Positions 8,083 through 17,486 of a stretch of 64,000 nucleotides of DNA are shown piece after piece. The notes under the pieces are model-generated. The model was not told the DNA's origin, did not search any database, and was given only the letters and a program-made list of their open reading frames with translations. The position numbers and the translations under genes are program-made. Each line of letters starts with the position of its first letter. The first letter of the stretch is position 1. Origin of the DNA: Allobaculum mucilyticum (GTDB lineage: Bacteria; Bacillota_I; Bacilli_A; Erysipelotrichales; Erysipelotrichaceae); NCBI RefSeq assembly GCF_022701195.1, contig NZ_CP078089.1:124001-188000 (forward strand). The letters are read 5' to 3'.

Positions 8083-9114
8083 TTATACTTCGACGATCTC
8101 ATCCAGTCCTAAAAATTCAAGAATCTGAAGCCCGCTTCGTTTGCCTTCCTCATACAGATGTTCCAGCTGCCTCTGGCTTCCGCCTAAAGCATGGACGGAA
8201 TACGTATCCTGCGGATAAATGACAAGCGCGCGTCCTTCCTTCTCCAGTCTGCGGACTGTTTCCAGTGAGCGATTATGGACCTGATTCCGTCTGGCCAGAG
8301 CCTGCGTGATTGCCGGATACTCACGGCCATAGCGGGTAAAGACGGCGGCCTGACGCATGATCTCAGCACTCGGCTGATCTTTGAGAGGCTGAAGATCTCT
8401 GGAAGCCAGAATGACAATTTTCTTTGCACCGAGTTCGAGCGCTTTGTCGATGGGAATGGGATCTGAAACCGTTCCATCCGCATAAGGAATCCCGGCAACC
8501 GTATTTGTGGTACACAGAAACGGTACGGAACAGGACGCTTTAAAAACCGCATAATCATCCTGGCGGATCCGGTCCTTATCAAAATAAGCCGGTCTGCCAG
8601 TCAGCGCATTGGTGGCTACAGAAATCATTCTTGCCGGTGTTGCCATCATCTGCTCGTAATCAATCGGGTACTCGCCATCGGAATTGGTCAGCGTGGAATA
8701 GATGTAGTCAAAATCGAAGAAGGAGTGCTTCGAAACAAAATTGTGCATGGAGGCATACTCCTGACGGAAGGCGTAGTCGTGATAGTAGGTGTAGCAGCGC
8801 TGCGGCTGCAGAGCAAGATAGGTCGCCAGATTGGCACTGCCTGCAGAGACGCCGATGCAAAGACCGGCAAGAATCCCCAGATCAAGAAAGCCATCAAGCA
8901 CGCCGGCCGCAAACATCCCGCGAAGTCCGCCCCCGATATCGATCAGACAAAGACCGTCAATCATCTGAAGCTCACCTCTGGCATATGCCTCACGCATTGA
9001 AGGCTTTGCACTGTCCGCAAGCGGATGCAAAACGTTTTCCGGTCTGCCAGGCTCAGGAGCAGCAGCTTTTGGACGTCTTTGAACATGTGGGATCAGGGTC
9101 TTCTTTTTTGCCAT
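8083..9114 (-). CDS. Patatin-like phospholipase
   Basis: A 343-residue serine lipid acyl hydrolase of the patatin family (cf. E. coli YjjU). It shows the oxyanion-hole glycine motif GGGLRGMF (61-68), the nucleophile elbow G88-V-S90-A-G92 and the dyad aspartate D213 in YADGTVSDP. No signal peptide is visible; residues 1-40 are basic and proline-rich, so the enzyme is probably cytoplasmic or peripherally membrane-associated. Expected activity is hydrolysis of phospholipid acyl chains. The gene is monocistronic, divergent from the GntR regulator, and ends before the terminator at 7950-7969. Confidence 0.88.
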   Translation of the reverse strand: MAKKKTLIPHVQRRPKAAAPEPGRPENVLHPLADSAKPSMREAYARGELQMIDGLCLIDIGGGLRGMFAAGVLDGFLDLGILAGLCIGVSAGSANLATYLALQPQRCYTYYHDYAFRQEYASMHNFVSKHSFFDFDYIYSTLTNSDGEYPIDYEQMMATPARMISVATNALTGRPAYFDKDRIRQDDYAVFKASCSVPFLCTTNTVAGIPYADGTVSDPIPIDKALELGAKKIVILASRDLQPLKDQPSAEIMRQAAVFTRYGREYPAITQALARRNQVHNRSLETVRRLEKEGRALVIYPQDTYSVHALGGSQRQLEHLYEEGKRSGLQILEFLGLDEIVEV

Positions 9115-9625
9115 GAATCAGTCTTCCTTTCTGCGTATAAAAGATGGTATATCTTCCATTTTTTTACATGGTTCTGATCTTTTCAGCATGCCCCGGCTGG
9201 TCTGTTTCTTCAAGTTTTCTGCCTGCTGCAGGCCATGAGATTCTGTGATTCAGCCAGAGTATATCGAATCGCAGAACGCTTGACTCTGTATTTTTTCTGC
9301 TTCTGAACCCGCATTGAATCTGCTGATACAGTACGGTTTGAAGCAATGTTTTATCCTTTGCGGTATTATCTTATACAGATACATACTTATCCTTATCCAT
9401 CCTGCAGATCTTTCCTGAGACAGAACGATCTTCGCCTCTTCTGAATGCGTTCGGATGACAGGCATGAATGGGTGAAACGTTGTGCATAAAAAATCAACAT
9501 GAATACGGAACTGTTCCGATTTGATCAAAACAAGTATAATGTCTAGCATCAAAGTCTGTTTTTCTATATCTGAAAAGGTCTGAAACCGACCGGTTTGCCC
9601 GTATCCATAGACAGGAGGAGCCGCA
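9115..9625. other. Divergent intergenic region between patatin and GntR genes
   Basis: 511 bases with no credible gene. It must hold both divergent promoters. Short reading frames here lack ribosome sites and homology cues. Confidence 0.6.
9512..9540 (+). promoter_or_regulatory. Candidate promoter of the GntR regulator gene
   Basis: A perfect -10 box TATAAT (9535-9540) with a poor -35 candidate TGTTCC (9512-9517) at 17-base spacing. A strong -10 with a weak -35 fits an activator- or repressor-dependent promoter. It lies 85 bases before the GntR start. Confidence 0.45.
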
Positions 9626-10339
9626 ATGAAGAAAAAGTACATGATGATTTATGAAGATGTGAAGAGAGGCATCCTCGACCAGACTTATCCTGTCGGGGCA
9701 CAGATTCCTGATGAAAAAACCATGTGCGAAAAATTCAGCTGCTCCAGAATGACAGTAAAAAAAGCCTACGACATGCTGGTCATGGAGGGGCTGATCTACC
9801 GCAAGCAGGGCCAGGGCAGCTTTGTTCTCTCCAGAGACATTGAACGCCCGGAAGTTGAAATCAAAGAGCGCGAACTAATCGGCTTTACCAAAGCGACCAG
9901 CGGAGCGGGCCGTTCAAAAGTCCTGCGCTTCCAGCTGATTTTCGCAACAGAAAAAATCGCGAAAGCTCTGAATATTAAACCGAATGATCCAGTCTATGAC
10001 ATTCTGCGTGTCCGTCTGATTAAAGACCGCCCCTATGTCATTGAACAGACATACATGTCTCCGACAGTTATTCCGGGTGTGACCAAAGAAGTTCTCGAAG
10101 GTTCGATCTATTCCTATATTGAAGATGAGCTTGTCCTGCGGATCGGGGCCGCCCAGAAAATCACTTCAGCGGATATTTCCAATGACATCGACCACAAAGA
10201 ACTCGGCCTTCAGGATATCGAACCGGTTCTTGTGGTTGAGCAGATCGCCTTTCTCGATAACGGAACACCATTCGAGTATTCCATCTCCCGTCACCGCTAC
10301 GATCTGTTCAAATTCTCCGTCTATTCCCTTCGCCGTTAA
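9626..10339 (+). CDS. GntR-family regulator, HutC/UTRA type
   Basis: A 237-residue repressor. Residues 1-70 form the winged helix-turn-helix (CEKFSCSRMTVKKAYDMLVMEG, then QGQGSFV) that binds operator DNA. Residues about 90-235 form the UTRA ligand-binding fold (a chorismate-lyase-like domain) that usually senses a sugar phosphate. The start is set by AGGAGG eight bases upstream. The next gene, 35 bases downstream on the same strand, is a PTS IIA protein, so the effector is probably a phospho-disaccharide or related sugar (inference). Confidence 0.9.
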   Translation: MKKKYMMIYEDVKRGILDQTYPVGAQIPDEKTMCEKFSCSRMTVKKAYDMLVMEGLIYRKQGQGSFVLSRDIERPEVEIKERELIGFTKATSGAGRSKVLRFQLIFATEKIAKALNIKPNDPVYDILRVRLIKDRPYVIEQTYMSPTVIPGVTKEVLEGSIYSYIEDELVLRIGAAQKITSADISNDIDHKELGLQDIEPVLVVEQIAFLDNGTPFEYSISRHRYDLFKFSVYSLRR

Positions 10340-10374
10340 GTTCTTAACCTGCAGTTGTGCAAAGAGAGGATCCT

Positions 10375-10713
10375 ATGACAGAAATCGAAAGTGCCTGCAT
10401 GGAAATCATCGCTTCAAGCGGCAGTGCCAAAACCAGTTTTATCGAAGCCATTCATGCTGCAAGAGACAATCAGTTTGCGCTTGCAGAAGAAAAGATTGCC
10501 GAGGGCGATCTGGCGATGAGCTCTGCACAGAGACCGCATTTTTCTCTGATCGTTCAGGAGGCCTCCAAAGAGGACGTTCCCTTTTCCATGATGCTCATGC
10601 ATGCCGAAGATCAGATGATGGCTGCAGAAGAATTCCGTATTCTGGCGATTGAACTGATCGCTCTTTACCATCAGCTTGACGAACTCCAGCAGAAAAATTC
10701 ATCCCAGTCCTGA
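10375..10713 (+). CDS. Orphan PTS IIA component, lactose/cellobiose type
   Basis: A 112-residue phosphocarrier of the PTS lactose/cellobiose IIA family, which passes phosphate from HPr to a IIB domain. The phosphorylated histidine is H76 in MLMHAEDQMM with the neighbouring D79 of the trimer metal site. The usual HAQDH reads HAEDQ, so the second His is lost. The start is ATG 10375 behind GAGGA; the upstream GTG at 10357 has no such site. No IIB or IIC gene is adjacent. The downstream IS block inserted between this gene and a terminator (21991-22031), so the gene was already an orphan before the insertion. It may phosphorylate a remote transporter or act in regulation. Confidence 0.85.
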   Translation: MTEIESACMEIIASSGSAKTSFIEAIHAARDNQFALAEEKIAEGDLAMSSAQRPHFSLIVQEASKEDVPFSMMLMHAEDQMMAAEEFRILAIELIALYHQLDELQQKNSSQS

Positions 10714-10726
10714 TCATAAATACCGA

Positions 10727-10734
10727 CAATAAAA
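10727..10734 (+). repeat. 8-bp target duplication, left copy
   Basis: CAATAAAA directly abuts the left ISL3 end GGCGCTCT. The identical octamer is at 21985-21992, immediately after the right end of the last ISL3 terminus. Eight bases is the usual duplication length for ISL3-family elements. Confidence 0.8.
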
Positions 10735-12260
10735 GGCGCTCTAAATTTTGTTGAGGTTTTGATACCTACGAGCTTTTCAAAAGCTTGAGGTTTCAAAACC
10801 TCATTTTTGTTTAAAGGGGAACCTGGACTGTCATTACTTTCCCTTGTCTTCTTTCTCGAACGGCTCCAATCTAAAGGCTGGCCGATTCAATACGTACAGG
10901 ACGCGATTTCTGAATCGCTTCCAGTTCGTGTATCCATTCGCGTTGTTCTTGATCTGTTTCACGAGTTTGTTTCGATTTTCGATCATAGAAGAAGTCAGCC
11001 GGTGATCCTTCCTTCGAGCTTTTCCGTTCTTCTTGTCAACGACGTACTCCGTCTTGACGATCTCGAAAGAATTAACGATCTCCCTGAACCAGTTGACTAC
11101 AGTCTGTCCGAATGCGTTAAGTTCCTTAACCTGGGACCGGTTAAGATCTGCGAGAATGACCTGCAGCCGATCGGCGGCATCCACCTTTGTTCCATTTCTA
11201 AAGAACTCGCTCAGGGTATTTCGCATTTCATAGGCTTCCGTAAGATCATCGCTGATACTCAGCAGAAGCTCACGGAGCTCATACTCGTTTAACCACGTCT
11301 TGAAGTGGGCATTGTAGGTGCGTTCACCGTTCGGATCAAATACGTTTACCCAAATATCTTTCTTCTTCGAATATGGATCTGGATTTTTAATCCTCTTTTT
11401 TGCATTGGGCTTAATTCCGAGAAGGTGATTCTGGTGTTTCAGAAGGTAATATTCATCGGACCCTTTCAGGGTGCCTTTCATCGTCCGGATGCGGACCTCA
11501 GTCAGTCGCCTGTTGAATTCCTGCATCACATGGAACCTGTCACAGGCATAGATCGCGTCTGGAAAGAACTTTTTACAGACAACCCTGTAAGTCTCGTACA
11601 TATCCGCTGCAATAAACCGAACTTTTTGTCTCTCTTCCAGCGGGAAACTGCTGAAGAAGTCGATAAGATCCTGCTTTTTCCGGCTGGGAAGCAGATCAAC
11701 AGCGGTCTGTGTGTCGTAGTCCAGAAGCATGCATACATAGACTGAGGTTCCCGACTTAAAGGAATAAGTCTCGTCAAGCTGCAGCACGCGGGGAAGCGTC
11801 GTCGCTTTGGGGATCTGGACATGATCGTCGAAGATGTGCTGAACAGTCGTAGGCGAGAGATTATAGCGCTTGGCAACTGATGTAAATGTTACGGCTGGGT
11901 CTCTCATTTCCTCGAGGACGCATACGACAGTAGAGACCGAGATCCTCTGCTTCTTGAAAACGAAGGGATTAAATTCATACCAGGTACGATTACATACCGG
12001 ACATTTATAGCGGCGGGCATGATAGTTAATCTGACAGCGGCAGTTATGAAGAATTGAATGAGTTATTGTTTTGTCCACGTAGTTACAGACATTCGGATGC
12101 TCATGTCCGCATCTTGGACAGGGTGGATAATCCGGTTTTAAAGTGACGTTGATAATGACTAAATCACCCAGATTGGTAGACGAAAGACTCTCGACGGCGT
12201 TCTGATCTAGTCCATAGAGCTCAAGAACGGAATTTTCGAGAGAAGTTATCGGTACATTAC

Positions 12261-13933
12261 CAATGTCATTAAGTTAGATAAGGTAGGTCCACTCAAACGT
12301 TAAGCTTACATGTGATTTTTGGCGTCCAGATTTCTGTCGAGCACGACGAAAAGGGTGATTATTTACCTGTTTAAAAAAATCACCTGGTGGCTTTCTCGAT
12401 TCTCAGAACTTTTGGTCAGCGCTTCTTTTTGCGCTTATCCGCTCGCCCTGGACGAACGGACTGCGTCTTATGAAGGATCAAATTGATCAGCTTGTCTGCG
12501 GTATAAACTCCGCTGTCCCATAGAAACGCGTGAACCGCAGTGATCAGAAATGCGTAATCTGCCTTCTGTTCCCACTTCCTCTTCATGGCATTTCGGCAGC
12601 GTTCAGCGAATTCCTGACTGTTTTCAACCTTGTTTCTGATCCGGGAATACAGGTTGTAGAGCGTCATTTTCGCGAAGACTTCTCCAATGACCAGTTCCTT
12701 CTTGCGTCCATGCACATCCTTCAGTCCAATCCGCTCTTTGATATCTCGATACGAGAGCTCAATTTGCCAGCGGAGTCGGTAGATTTCACAGAGATCCTCG
12801 GTGGTGAATTCATCAAACGGCAGGTTGGTAAAAAGTGTGATGAAAGACTCAATCCCTTCGCAGACCGTTTTATAGCGTACGACTCTGCCGTGGAGCGGCA
12901 GTTCAGTCACTCCATTCTGGAATTCCGGATGTTTTGAATAGGACGAGATGTATTTGTAGGTTTCCCAGTTTGCCTTGACATGGGAGTTGTTTTTACACGT
13001 CAAAGTCACATCGAATGGAATGTCATATTCTTCAGTATCTGGTGTTGGATAGTGCTTCAGAATACTGGTAGAGGAAGATTCGTCCTTGATTCGGATGACG
13101 AAATGCTTATCGGTCTGATTCAGACGATAGAAAGTCATAAGCGCTTCATAGCCTCTGTCGCAAATGAAGATCGCCTTTTCTCCTTCGTATCGCTGAGCCA
13201 GCTCCAGAAAAGCTGAGTCCTCGTTCTTCTGAGAACCTGGCTGCATCACCAGATCGAGATAAACATGGTTGAGCACGTCATACAGCGGATTCGCAAGGTA
13301 AAAATGGTGCTTGGATCCCTTTTTCGATCCGCCATAGGTAGACATGTCATTCCCATCGGGGCTGACTGATAGTTCAGAACCGTCGACGCTCAATAGTCGC
13401 CATCCATGAAACGTTTTGTCATCCTCCGAAGAGAACAAATCGTTCATGCGATAGAAGACGTGAGAGTAAAGCAAGAACCTGATTTTCTGTCTGCCCTGGG
13501 AAATGGCAGATAAAGAAACGTCGGACAGAGAATCAGGAAGAATGGGAAGAGATCGGTTGATCGAGCGATCTTCCGTCTGGTAGGCCACGGCTGCCAGATC
13601 GACAGCGGAAAGCCTGCGGGAGCGAGAGAAGTCAGAATCCGGGTGGAGCAGATTGTCAGAATTGGATGCTTCTTCTTTGATGAAGCGCTTGAGAGCAGCC
13701 GACTGCAGGTTGCAGAATGTGTTAAGTGAGGGCATAAGATTTTTCCTTTCCGTCACTTAACGGGCCGCGAAGCGGCCGCACGATTTGAGGTATAAAACAA
13801 CCTGATATTCCCGAAAAACCGAATATTACAAACAAATAACCGATATGTTCTGCTAAGAAAAAAGACAAAAGAAAAGAGACCTCTCCTCCAATCAAGGAGG
13901 AAAGGCCTCAATCAACTAAACTTAATGACATTG
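12261..13933 (-). mobile_element. IS4-family insertion sequence, copy 2 (divergent)
   Basis: A 1673-bp element with the same terminal sequence CAATGTCATTAAGTT as copies 1 and 3 but a clearly different interior. It is inserted in the ISL3 copy A transposase gene with the 9-bp duplication GTACATTAC at 12252-12260 and 13934-13942. It has its own 5' hairpin (CCTCTCCTCC/GGAGGAAAGG) and a downstream stem near 12356-12388, mirroring the layout of the other copies. Confidence 0.92.
12416..13756 (-). CDS. IS4-family DDE transposase, second type
   Basis: A 446-residue intact transposase, homologous to but distinct from the one at 2614-3924. The catalytic aspartates lie in LLSVDGSELSV and ICDRGYEAL, and the IS4 signature Y(2)R(3)E(6)K is in YRLRWQIELSYRDIK. 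The shared end sequence with copies 1 and 3 suggests that the two transposase types may act on each other's ends. The C-terminus is strongly basic (RPGRADKRKKKR). Confidence 0.95.
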   Translation of the reverse strand: MTERKNLMPSLNTFCNLQSAALKRFIKEEASNSDNLLHPDSDFSRSRRLSAVDLAAVAYQTEDRSINRSLPILPDSLSDVSLSAISQGRQKIRFLLYSHVFYRMNDLFSSEDDKTFHGWRLLSVDGSELSVSPDGNDMSTYGGSKKGSKHHFYLANPLYDVLNHVYLDLVMQPGSQKNEDSAFLELAQRYEGEKAIFICDRGYEALMTFYRLNQTDKHFVIRIKDESSSTSILKHYPTPDTEEYDIPFDVTLTCKNNSHVKANWETYKYISSYSKHPEFQNGVTELPLHGRVVRYKTVCEGIESFITLFTNLPFDEFTTEDLCEIYRLRWQIELSYRDIKERIGLKDVHGRKKELVIGEVFAKMTLYNLYSRIRNKVENSQEFAERCRNAMKRKWEQKADYAFLITAVHAFLWDSGVYTADKLINLILHKTQSVRPGRADKRKKKR

Positions 13934-14015
13934 GTACATTACGGGTTTCTGCCTTCTTGCGCATAGTCCTTCCTCCTTAGTGATGGCAGATTCTCATAGG
14001 AGGAGAAATGACGCG

Positions 14016-14486
14016 TCACGTTATAGGTTGAAAAATCGAAAAATGCAGAAATCCAGGAGAAATCATCAGGTAAGGACCGATTTTTACTGCGGAACATGTG
14101 AATAGATCGTTGAAAGTGCGCAGTCGTTTAAGAACGGCAGAAAAGCGCTTCTTCATCTGGTTTAGAAAGCGGTAGGCCGTCGATGCATCAACCAGTCCGT
14201 TGGACTGCTTGGAAACTGGCTTTCCACTGTTGTGAAGCTCAATGATTTCAGCAGCGGTGTCGCTGCAGATCTGGAAGCTGGGAATGACGAAAAGCGGCAG
14301 AACACGATGGTTTCTGCCGCAATGAGGGCAATGGACTCGGCGGATAGTAAGGCTTACTACGGTTTGTGCCGATTGGATCTTAACACTTCTGTTGCATGTG
14401 TCATGGCGGTACAGTCGATGTCCGCAATCAGGGCAGACAGGATGACCAGCCATAAAATGATCGTAGTCCTGGTTGTATTCAGACTG
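14016..14486 (-). pseudogene. Truncated ISL3 accessory gene (DUF6431-like), copy A
   Basis: Same protein as the intact 183-residue copy at 63257-63808, but the first 30 or so codons are lost at a deletion that joins the gene to the ISL3 right end near 14486. The zinc-ribbon pairs CPDC and CPHC are retained. It is probably not expressed as a normal protein. Confidence 0.75.
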
Positions 14487-14518
14487 GAGGCGAAAACCTC
14501 AAGAAATTTTAGATTGTC

Positions 14519-15382
14519 TGAAAGTTGTGTTCCCAGACGCTCACTGCACCAGGATATCGGCTCCACTTCTCCTTAAATTAATCGAAAGAGCCCCTGCTTC
14601 TTTAGCGTTCAAAGCACCGTAGACCCTCTTGATATCCTTGCAGAAACCATCTTTTTCTTTGGTCGGAATGTACTTAAGGAAGTAGCGAAGCGGATGAACG
14701 ATGCAGCGCTGTTCAGTAACGTTCGGAAATACAGCCTTAGTGCCGCTTTCAAGCCCGCTTACGCCGTCCATGGACAGGAAAAAATATTTTCTACGCCTCG
14801 TGCCTTCAGTTAGTCAAAGATCTCCATCCAGAGGTGCTTGGATTCGCTCTCGCCAATCCAGATGCCGAGGATATCTTTGCAGCCTTCGGTGCCGTAAGCA
14901 AGAACCACATATACAGCCTGCTCTTTTGCACTGCGATCGGTTTTGACCGATACATAAAGACAGTCGCCAAATCCGAAGAGATAGCACTTCTTCAGGGGCG
15001 ATGTCGCTACTCACCAGCAACGAGATAAACGCGATCTGTGATGTTTGAGATTGTTTCCGTAGATATTGAGAAGCCATAGATGTCCCGGATAATATCGGAG
15101 ATATACGCTGCGACATGCCCTGTCCCTACATACGCAGTATTATGCCCTAGACATCGGAAATATCCCGGCCGGCTTTCGAAACTGCCTGCGGTTTGAATGT
15201 ACTGAGATGGTCGCGAGGAATACGCAGATCCAGCTCTCCCTGGAGCACCTCCTCAAGAACAGAGGTAAAGATTGTCTTGATGAGGTCCGCAGCTTCTTTA
15301 AACGTCTGAGGCTTGTACTCCTTAACGATGGTTGAAGCAATCTGTTCCCGAGGGTAGGTGCAGCTTTAGCTTTACGTGGCAT
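14519..15382 (-). pseudogene. Degraded IS256-family transposase
   Basis: Fragments in several minus-strand frames align in order with IS256/mutator transposases. They are an N-terminal EQIASTIVKEYKP ... LEEVLQGELD stretch from the ATG at 15382, then YISDIIRDIYGFSISTETI, then FGDCLYVSVKTDRSAKEQAVY, then SMDGVSGLESGTKAVFP and TEQRCIVHPLRYFLKY. Stops and frameshifts separate them. The C-terminal part ends exactly at the ISL3 copy A right end, and the remainder is missing on the other side, so ISL3 copy A lies in or replaced this older element. Confidence 0.85.
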
Positions 15383-15563
15383 ATGTGGTCTTCTTGTATA
15401 AATTTGTCAGGCTCAAGCTGATTGTATCAGTCTGAAATCTTGATGGAATTTACAGAAAAGACCTTGCACTCTCGACAACAACGCTATTCGATATTTTTGC
15501 ATATTGAAAAGAACCAGTTATAAATTGCGAAAGCTGAGCAGACTTTATTTCTATCTACAAGCC

Positions 15564-17213
15564 CAATGTCATTAAGTTAAGATTTCTCAGACCACATCAG
15601 CGTTAAGCAGTGATGTGGTCTTTTTTCTACTCTTCAAGTCAAATCTCGAATGATTCGAGTTTTTTCACTTTTTTCTAAAAATCTATTGACAAATTTCTGC
15701 CGCCGCGCGGCTGCTTCGCAGCCGATGGGGAGAACTTAAAGGAGTTTTCCCTATGACTGCTATCGCCAAAGAATGTTCTTTCTTCAGAAACACCTTCCTC
15801 AATATCATCAGCTCAGAAACGGCGAACCCTGCCAATTTTACTTCTCAGTCCGCCTTCACCCGTAAGCGGCAGATTGACCTGCATGAGCTTGTCCTTCTTC
15901 CGTTTCAGCTGACAGAGGAATCCCTCGCTGCTTCCTTTCCCTGGATCCTGTTTAAGGGCGGATCATCTGTTTCAGCCTCTGCTGTGTCTCAGGCCCGTTC
16001 CAAAATCAACTCTTCACTTTATAAAAACGTCTTCAATCGGTTTAACAAGGCAACTTCCAGCTCTGATGTTAAAACCTTCAAGGGTTATCGCCTCCTCGCT
16101 GTAGATGGAAGCGAGATTCAAGTTCTTCCTGAACAGGACAATGACATCACCTATGGCGCTTCTAAAAAAGGCAAGAAGAGGCACTTTGTTCATTTGAATG
16201 CCGAATTCGACGCCCTCAACTCCGTCTTTACTGACGCGCTGCTTCAACCCGGCTCTGAGAAGAATGAAGATTCAGCTCTTCTTGAACTCGCTCAGCGTTC
16301 TTCATTTCAGAAAGCCATCTTCATCGCTGATCGGGGATACGAAGCTCTTATGTCTTTCTATCGCCTGCAGAAGGAACATGTCCCTTTTGTCATACGTATC
16401 AAAGACGAGACATCATCTACAAGCATTCTCAAGTACTATAAGACTCCCGAGTCAGAAGAGTATGACATTCCTTTCAATGTGATTCTGACCAGTAAAAACA
16501 ACAGGCATGTCAAAGACCATTGGGATGTCTATAAGTACATCTCTTCGTACAGGAAGCAGCCTGAATTTGACGGTCAAACGACTGAACTCCCTTTAAATAT
16601 CAGGGTTGTGAGGTTCAAAGCTGCCTGCGAAGGGAATGAATCATTCATTACCGTCTGCACCAATCTGTCGGAAGCTGAGTTTGGGACCGAGGACATCAAG
16701 CAGATCTACCGTCTGCGCTGGCAGGTTGAAGTCGGCTTCAGGGGACTGAAACGAAACACCGATCTTGAATGGACTCATTCAAGGAAGCTTGATCTGGTCC
16801 AGGCAGAGATCTATGCCAAAATGACTCTCTACAATCTTTGTTCCCGTTTGCGCAACAAGGTAGAAAGATCTCGTCAGCACCAGAAGCGCATCGCTCAGGC
16901 CAAAAAGCACAAGCAGAAGGCAGATTTCGGATTCATCATCAAAACGATTCAACAGTGGCTGTTCAAAAAAGCCAGAATCAGCTTGAGTACACTGGAAGAT
17001 CTTCTTCTGGCCAGGATATCTCCGATCAGAGAAGGAAGAGCTGATACCAGAAAGAAGAAGTGACAGATTTGAAAACCGAAAAGTCATCAGGATGATTTTT
17101 TCAACAGGTAGAAAATCATCCTTTTCGTCATGCCTGAGACGCAAAATATAAGAAATGACAACGCTCATGAACAGGGTATACGATTTTTATCCCTCCTTAA
17201 CTTAATGACATTG
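15564..17213 (+). mobile_element. IS4-family insertion sequence, copy 3
   Basis: A 1650-bp element with ends CAATGTCATTAAGTT / AACTTAATGACATTG, flanked by a 10-bp duplication TCTACAAGCC at 15554-15563 and 17214-17223. It encodes the same protein as copy 1 but in opposite orientation. The transposase reads toward the nuclease-helicase gene, whose start is 274 bases past the IS end. Confidence 0.95.
15753..17063 (+). CDS. IS4-family DDE transposase (identical to the 2614-3924 copy)
   Basis: A 436-residue protein identical in sequence to the transposase of copy 1, with the same D118, D193 and Y319/R322/E326/K333 signature. The start ATG 15753 follows AAAGGAG. The identity of the two copies and intact frames argue for ongoing mobility. 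Confidence 0.95.
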   Translation: MTAIAKECSFFRNTFLNIISSETANPANFTSQSAFTRKRQIDLHELVLLPFQLTEESLAASFPWILFKGGSSVSASAVSQARSKINSSLYKNVFNRFNKATSSSDVKTFKGYRLLAVDGSEIQVLPEQDNDITYGASKKGKKRHFVHLNAEFDALNSVFTDALLQPGSEKNEDSALLELAQRSSFQKAIFIADRGYEALMSFYRLQKEHVPFVIRIKDETSSTSILKYYKTPESEEYDIPFNVILTSKNNRHVKDHWDVYKYISSYRKQPEFDGQTTELPLNIRVVRFKAACEGNESFITVCTNLSEAEFGTEDIKQIYRLRWQVEVGFRGLKRNTDLEWTHSRKLDLVQAEIYAKMTLYNLCSRLRNKVERSRQHQKRIAQAKKHKQKADFGFIIKTIQQWLFKKARISLSTLEDLLLARISPIREGRADTRKKK

Positions 17214-17486
17214 TCTACAAGCCTTAAAATATATTGAAAGACAACTTTAGTGATTTGGTGCTTGCTCATATATGAATAAGTGGGCAAGATAAGAGTTGCA
17301 TTAAGTTGCTAAGATACTGTAGTTATCGGTAACAGTTGATCTGGAACAAGTAAAGCACATGTTAGAGAACCGATCTGATTGCTTCTAGAAGATGCTGAAG
17401 TCAGTTTTGAAGAGTTTGAATCATTCATTAGACTCACCATTCCTGTTTTTCAAAGTTTCGAATGCCAATACTAGAGAGGTAATCCT

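Larger units (their letters stand above)
10834..13964 (-). pseudogene. ISL3-family transposase, split by IS4 insertion
   Basis: The native start is ATG 13964 (MRKKAETRNVP). After eleven codons the gene is cut by IS4 copy 2 (12261-13933, with a 9-bp duplication GTACATTAC) and resumes in frame at 12260, continuing to the stop at 10834. The remaining 400-plus codons are open and contain the zinc-ribbon and DDE domain of ISL3 transposases (LQLDETYSF, FIAADMYETY, ACDRFHV). The internal ATG at 12078 is not a native start. Without the inserted DNA this copy would be intact, unlike copies B and C. Confidence 0.85.
10735..14518 (-). mobile_element. ISL3-family element, copy A, interrupted and deleted
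   Basis: Left end GGCGCTCTAAATTTTGTTG at 10735, right end at 14518 (AAATTTTAGATTGTC). The ends are about 15/17 matched as inverted repeats. Relative to the complete copy at 61656-63974 it carries the 1673-bp IS4 copy 2 and lacks about 220 bases between the middle of the accessory gene's 5' part and the right end. The transposase gene is therefore split and the accessory gene truncated. Just inside the left end is a terminator-like palindrome (GAGGTTTTGA ... TCAAAACCTC with an inner GAGCTTTTCAAAAGCTT). Confidence 0.85.

Noticed and set aside
10735-10810. Palindrome GAGGTTTTGA...TCAAAACCTC as a regulatory element of PTS IIA
   Set aside because: The same sequence is present at all three ISL3 left ends, so it belongs to the IS.
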